A stretch of DNA of 64,000 bases, from the NCBI GenBank assembly GCA_003956705.1, contig QZCP01000187.1:18989-82988 (forward strand), written 5' to 3'. This document shows, in pieces, positions 59,899-64,000 of the stretch. This DNA is from Brevipalpus yothersi. Lineage: Eukaryota; Arthropoda; Arachnida; Trombidiformes; Tenuipalpidae. The notes below the pieces were generated by a model that was given only the letters and a program-made list of their open reading frames with translations, had not been told where the DNA came from and ran no database searches. Position 1 is the stretch's first letter. The number at the start of each line of letters is the position of its first letter. A program made the translations under genes and the position numbers.

Positions 59899-62168
59899 TG
59901 ACTGACTGACTAACCACAATACAAACATCAGTCGTGTCAACAGATCATCAGAACATATCATATTTCGTCCCAGTATTGTGAGTATAAATTCAATAGTATT
60001 GATAGGTATTTATTTAAATTTTCAAAAAAAATACGTTATTTCCTCTTTATATGTTTTTTTAGTGAAGATTTTGTTTTGACCAAGATTTGATGTGAAAAAA
60101 TAATCTATGTCAAATTATAATTCAATTTTTTATTCTCATGTTTGACTGAAGCAGCAATAAAAGGCTGGTTTACTTTGATCAATCCTCGGATTTGCGAGAA
60201 GATTGATGAATAGCAATCATCAATTAAAAAACTTCTTCAGACTAACTTTTAAGCTCTGAAATTCTCTCATCAACAGAGCTCACACTTTCTTTTGAGTGAT
60301 TAGATAAATGATTGATAAAGACAGAGGAGAGAAAAGTTCTAGAGCTCTTTAGAAGATCCAATTTAGAGAGAAACTACTCTTTGGCTGGAATATTCATGTT
60401 TCAAGGCACTAGAGAGCACAAGTGATGGTATTGTAACTTGAAGCTTGTTCAAAGTGAGATCCTTTAGGTTTACACTAAAATTGCAAAACTTTTACAATAT
60501 TCTTGTGTTAGTAGATGGCTTAACAAGTCCTTACAGGGACAAATTATCTATCTACGTATGCACACTCAAATATTACTTTTAATAAATTGATGAAGTTCTG
60601 AATCATTTTGATACGGTCGTTGAAAATTTCATAACTTATGAGTCATTGAGAAAATCTGAGCTGATTGAAATGCTCCAGATACTTGGAGTAGAAGAGTCAT
60701 TGATTTAAATTGATGCAAATATGAAATCACCCCTAAGCCTGTGAACGATAGGGTTAGTAAGGCCCTATAAGGGTAGATCTCCAGTGAAAGGAATGAATCA
60801 ATTGGACATGCAGTTCCTAAAGTTTTGAATTTAGAGTTAATTTCTCACGCCAAAATTTTCCATTGAAATATGAGTTGAGTCATCTTATTACTTATTACTT
60901 TGAGATTCATATTCAAACTCAATAAACAGATATCTGCTCACAATTGTCAGTATATCTCAAAAGTAACCAGATCTATAGTGAATATCACTGATTTTGGAAA
61001 ATCTTGAGCAATTTTCAGAAAATTTTGCAAAATTTCGACAGAATATTTTCACTCATATGCTCAAAAATTGGAAACTTCCTTTATTAGCTGAGCTTCGATT
61101 GTTGAGGGAAATGCGATGATTCATATGAAATGATCGTTCTCAGCGGGGCTAAAAATAAATCAAATAATAAGGGAGCCATTTGAAAATCAGATCAATAGAT
61201 CTAAAACTTTTAATAAATGCTTGAGCATGTTGAACATGGAGAATTTGTTTTTATAACGTGTCCAAAAACGTTGAGATGAGATTATCAAACGAGTCATTGA
61301 TTGTAACTCTGTATTGTTTTGTTTGCTCACCAGTTTCAATCTTTTTCTTTTGTTTTCCCATAATGAACCTCTTGTCCTTCTATTGTCTTACCATTGTCTT
61401 GAGATGGTAATCAGATACTCTCTTATGATTGTATATCACATTGACAACACTCGAGAATCCAACACATGAGACATATTCACTCTAAATAGTTCATTCTCCA
61501 ATTCATATTCGAGAGAGATAGAGAGAGAGTATTAATATTCGAATCTTGAGTCAATGTAAGATGCTGGAAGTGATGACAAGATATGGAACATTGAGCGCTA
61601 AAGAAATATCTTTCTTTTTCTTTCTCTTCCTCTTTCTTCCAGGAGGATGCTGATGGAAAATACGTTCACAATCATAGAGGAAGCTATTCAAGAGAGAAAG
61701 TGATTGTTTAATGCAATTGAACATATTGTTAAGGTGATCAAGTGAGAAGAAACTACAGGATGACGCAATGTTACGAATTGATGGTTTGTCTTACCTTCAA
61801 TATCTCTTGACAATTATGAAGAATCTCTGGACACTCTTCACCCTCTTCAATCAAACACTGAAACAGATGTGTTGCTGGAATTTGAAGATAAGCTGAATCT
61901 GATAGACCATTTTTTTCATAAGAAACCATTGTCTCCCAAGAATGACATATGTAATTCTTGTTGCTTATTTTTTCTTGTAGCTGGAAACAATGCCCAAGAA
62001 AATTTAATCAGGAGCATCAATGGAACATCTCTACTCTCTCGATCGCATCACTATGGACAGATGATGATCGAATGATTATTTGGACAAAATGCTCTGATCA
62101 TCACATTTGTTGATCAACTAGAAAATTTGATTGACCAACTCTGAGATTCAACCTCTTTGGCTCTCTTC
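59899..62168. other. Intergenic region, convergent gene ends
   Basis: About 2.3 kb without a supported gene. It holds the 3' flank of the acid phosphatase gene and of the Wnt gene. The short open frame at 61869-62075 has no protein features. Confidence 0.4.
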
Positions 62169-62648
62169 TCATAAGCACGTGTGCACTTCTTCCACAGTTT
62201 CACAAGTAGAACATTTCACTTCACAGCACCAAACGAATTGGCAATTACATTGGCGAGTTTGAGTTATCATTTGTGTTTCGAAGCCACGTTCACAACATAA
62301 TGTAGAACAGCCGTCAGGACCCTCAGATGTTTTGTTACATCGGCGTCCACTTGTGCCCAAAATTCCTCGACTTGGATCTCTAACACAATAATCGGGCGAT
62401 TTTTGTATATGAACCAGATCTTCTCGGCCCACATCAAGAGCTCGCACAGGTCGTCGGACCTTGATTGCACGCTGTTTTTTGATCTTACGCTTTATTCTGT
62501 CCGACAGTTCAACAGACTTGATATATTTTAATTTCAAAGCTTCACCTACACTATGGAGAGATGGAAGACTATGCCAGCAAGTTTTGAGTCCACAAGTTCC
62601 CGATACTCCATGGCAGCGGCATTTTTTCACCATTCTTTTCTTAACAGT
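62169..62648 (-). CDS. Wnt family ligand, last exon only (partial)
   Basis: A 160-codon terminal exon, entered at a CTGACAG acceptor in phase 0. It starts TVKKRMVKKCRCHGVSGTCGLKTCW. The CHGVSGTC core contains the serine that Porcupine palmitoleoylates for Frizzled binding. A Lys/Arg-rich linker leads to SPDYCVRDPSRGILGTSGRRCN, KTSEGPDGCSTLCCERGF and the terminal CNCQFVWCCEVKCSTCETVEEVHTCL. All the expected C-terminal cysteines are present. Secreted morphogen of Wnt signalling. The basic linker and TSEG.DGC/WCC/VHTC features remind me of Wnt-16, with WntA and Wnt-5 as alternatives; the subfamily needs a tree. No other Wnt exon is visible up to the window's end, so the upstream intron exceeds 1.3 kb. 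Confidence 0.93.
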   Translation of the reverse strand, partial: TVKKRMVKKCRCHGVSGTCGLKTCWHSLPSLHSVGEALKLKYIKSVELSDRIKRKIKKQRAIKVRRPVRALDVGREDLVHIQKSPDYCVRDPSRGILGTSGRRCNKTSEGPDGCSTLCCERGFETQMITQTRQCNCQFVWCCEVKCSTCETVEEVHTCL

Positions 62649-63916
62649 CTGTCAGGAAAAAAATGAGATGAAAAAAGTTTCATGAAGAAGACATTGAAAA
62701 TATTGTTCTATCTGGGAAACGAGAATTTTCAATATTTCAAAATCTAGTTGATGGTAAAGTTTTGATTTGTATGAAAAATAAGAGAAAAAACGAACACAAT
62801 GGAATTTAGTCAAAGCAAAGAGTGATAGACTAGAGACTGTGTGAATCACCGAGTAAAGGTCACTTCCTCTACATTAGCTAAGGAAAATATTGATTATCAG
62901 ATCGCTCGTGAGAGTGGAAAAGGTATTGCATCATAGAGTGTGAATGAGGAAGTTGCACGTTCTTGTTCAGTCATGGCTGAAAAGGAAGTCATGCTGCAAT
63001 CTCCGACCACTTACGAGGTGAGAGGAAACTGCCATAATAGGTATGTAAAGTCAAACTATGAAATAAATTTGATTATATAACTAAAATTCCACCTATGAAT
63101 CTATGTTCCAGCTCTTGGCAACAGAGCAGGAGAATAATATGAATTGTAAGATGTAGCAATTCTCGGAGCGGATGATGCCGAAGATGATTTCATGAATCTG
63201 CGTTCCGAAAGTTCAGATCATACTGCTAGATATTCTGGGCTCTCTAGCTCTTTTCTTTTCGTTTCGCTAGGAGAAAGTGTGACTATGAGATTTTTTCATT
63301 TAAAAACACATTCTCCATCTCCTGAGAGACCTATTAAATCTCAATCTAGATCAGAAAGGTGACCAAAATTGCTTGTATCGAATATATATTTACATCCTCA
63401 TCATTCCAACCACTAATGGAGACCCCAAGTTTCACTAAATACTGACGAAATATGATCACGCCAATTTGTTATTTACTATAAATTGGTAAATAAAAGAGTG
63501 TATCCGCATGGATGGTCGAAATTATGTGCTTACTCTAGCACATGAGAAGTATTCCAGACTACAATCTTATGGCATCCTACCTACAGACTTGAATTCGATT
63601 GAATTCAATGGATTAGACCAGCCATTCAACGGTAGCGATCGATAGCGCTTCAGACTAGCCGAAGATCGCCAATCACCAGGCTGATGGAACGGGGCGGAGG
63701 CAGAAGATAAGATGAAGATGAAGAAGAGGAAGAGAGGAAGAGGGAGGAGGAGGAGGAGGATGAGGAGGATGAGGAGAAAAAGGAGGAGGAGGAGGAGGAG
63801 GAGGAGGGTGCCTAGGCGGTGTGATCAGTGGGCAGAGGTCAGCAGGGAGGCTAGAAAGCGACGTACGTATGGGGATTGAATCGGAAACAAAACAAGTGGT
63901 CAAGTGAAGCGGCGGT

Positions 63917-64000
<84 letters not shown>
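62649..64000. other. Wnt intron or upstream region with GGA- and GA-rich end
   Basis: Probably intronic to the Wnt gene. 63715-63808 is a GGA/GAGG-rich purine tract, followed by a (GA)n run from 63919 to the window end. The Pro-rich minus-strand frame across 63673-63903 is a product of the purine tract. Confidence 0.5.
63919..64000. repeat. (GA)n microsatellite, runs off the window
   Basis: Perfect GA run of at least 80 bp, cut by the end of the window. Confidence 0.98.

Noticed and set aside
63673..63903. Proline-rich minus-strand frame, 76 codons
   Set aside because: Direct consequence of the GGA/GAGG purine tract on the plus strand.

Overview
The window is eukaryotic nuclear DNA: AT-rich, with GT-AG introns mostly 50-150 bp long, monocistronic-looking genes on both strands, AATAAA signals after several genes, and very many (GA)n/(CT)n microsatellites. 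The gene set points to an arthropod: an ABCH-type transporter, Gly/Tyr- and Ala-rich structural (cuticle-like) proteins, a nervous-wreck orthologue and a Wnt. The compact introns and gene content would suit a mite (Acari), but no single marker proves this. I rebuilt exon structures by hand from splice signals, reading-frame continuity and family conservation. Every multi-exon model given here keeps an open frame through all of its junctions.

Layout. 1-6 kb (+): intronless hexokinase, a tRNA-Asn(GTT), and an RRM protein of the A1CF/RBM46/hnRNP-Q class bracketed by a ~160 bp imperfect direct repeat. 5.9-9.5 kb (-): FERRY3 (C12orf4) and RNASEH2C only 29 bp apart, then a decayed Rictor fragment. 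9.9-10.4 kb: a GA tract holding a 322-base assembly gap. 10.5-15.2 kb (-): nine-exon ABCH half-transporter. 16.5-18.5 kb (+): a membrane-anchored coiled-coil protein whose C-terminus resembles phage tail-collar domains, and a small bZIP-like gene interrupted by TGA. 18.6-21.3 kb (-): calnexin with a very long cytosolic tail. 22-26.3 kb (+): nervous wreck/FCHSD (F-BAR + two SH3), 16 exons. 27-28 kb (-): AIG1/ADTRP-family hydrolase. 30-33 kb (-): two intronless tandem CRAL-TRIO genes. 37.3-40.1 kb (+): LRR transmembrane protein. 41.7-43.5 kb (+): GH20 beta-hexosaminidase. 45.4-46.6 and 50.2-51.2 kb (+): two secreted Ala/Gly/Tyr-rich proteins with similar TATTTAAG promoters. 52.3-55.3 kb (-): SLC12A8-like transporter. 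57.9-59.9 kb (+): membrane-bound histidine acid phosphatase. 62.2-62.6 kb (-): last exon of a Wnt gene whose remaining exons lie beyond the window.

The genes do not form one pathway. Local themes are the endosome/lysosome system (FERRY3, nervous wreck, acid phosphatase, hexosaminidase, perhaps CRAL-TRIO) and cuticle/secretion. I see no CRISPR, phage, operon-like defence cluster or intact transposon. The most unusual items are the tail-collar-like membrane protein, the TGA-interrupted bZIP, the calnexin tail, the FERRY3/RNASEH2C arrangement and the Rictor remnant. There is also a probable assembly duplication around a single N at 49,525.
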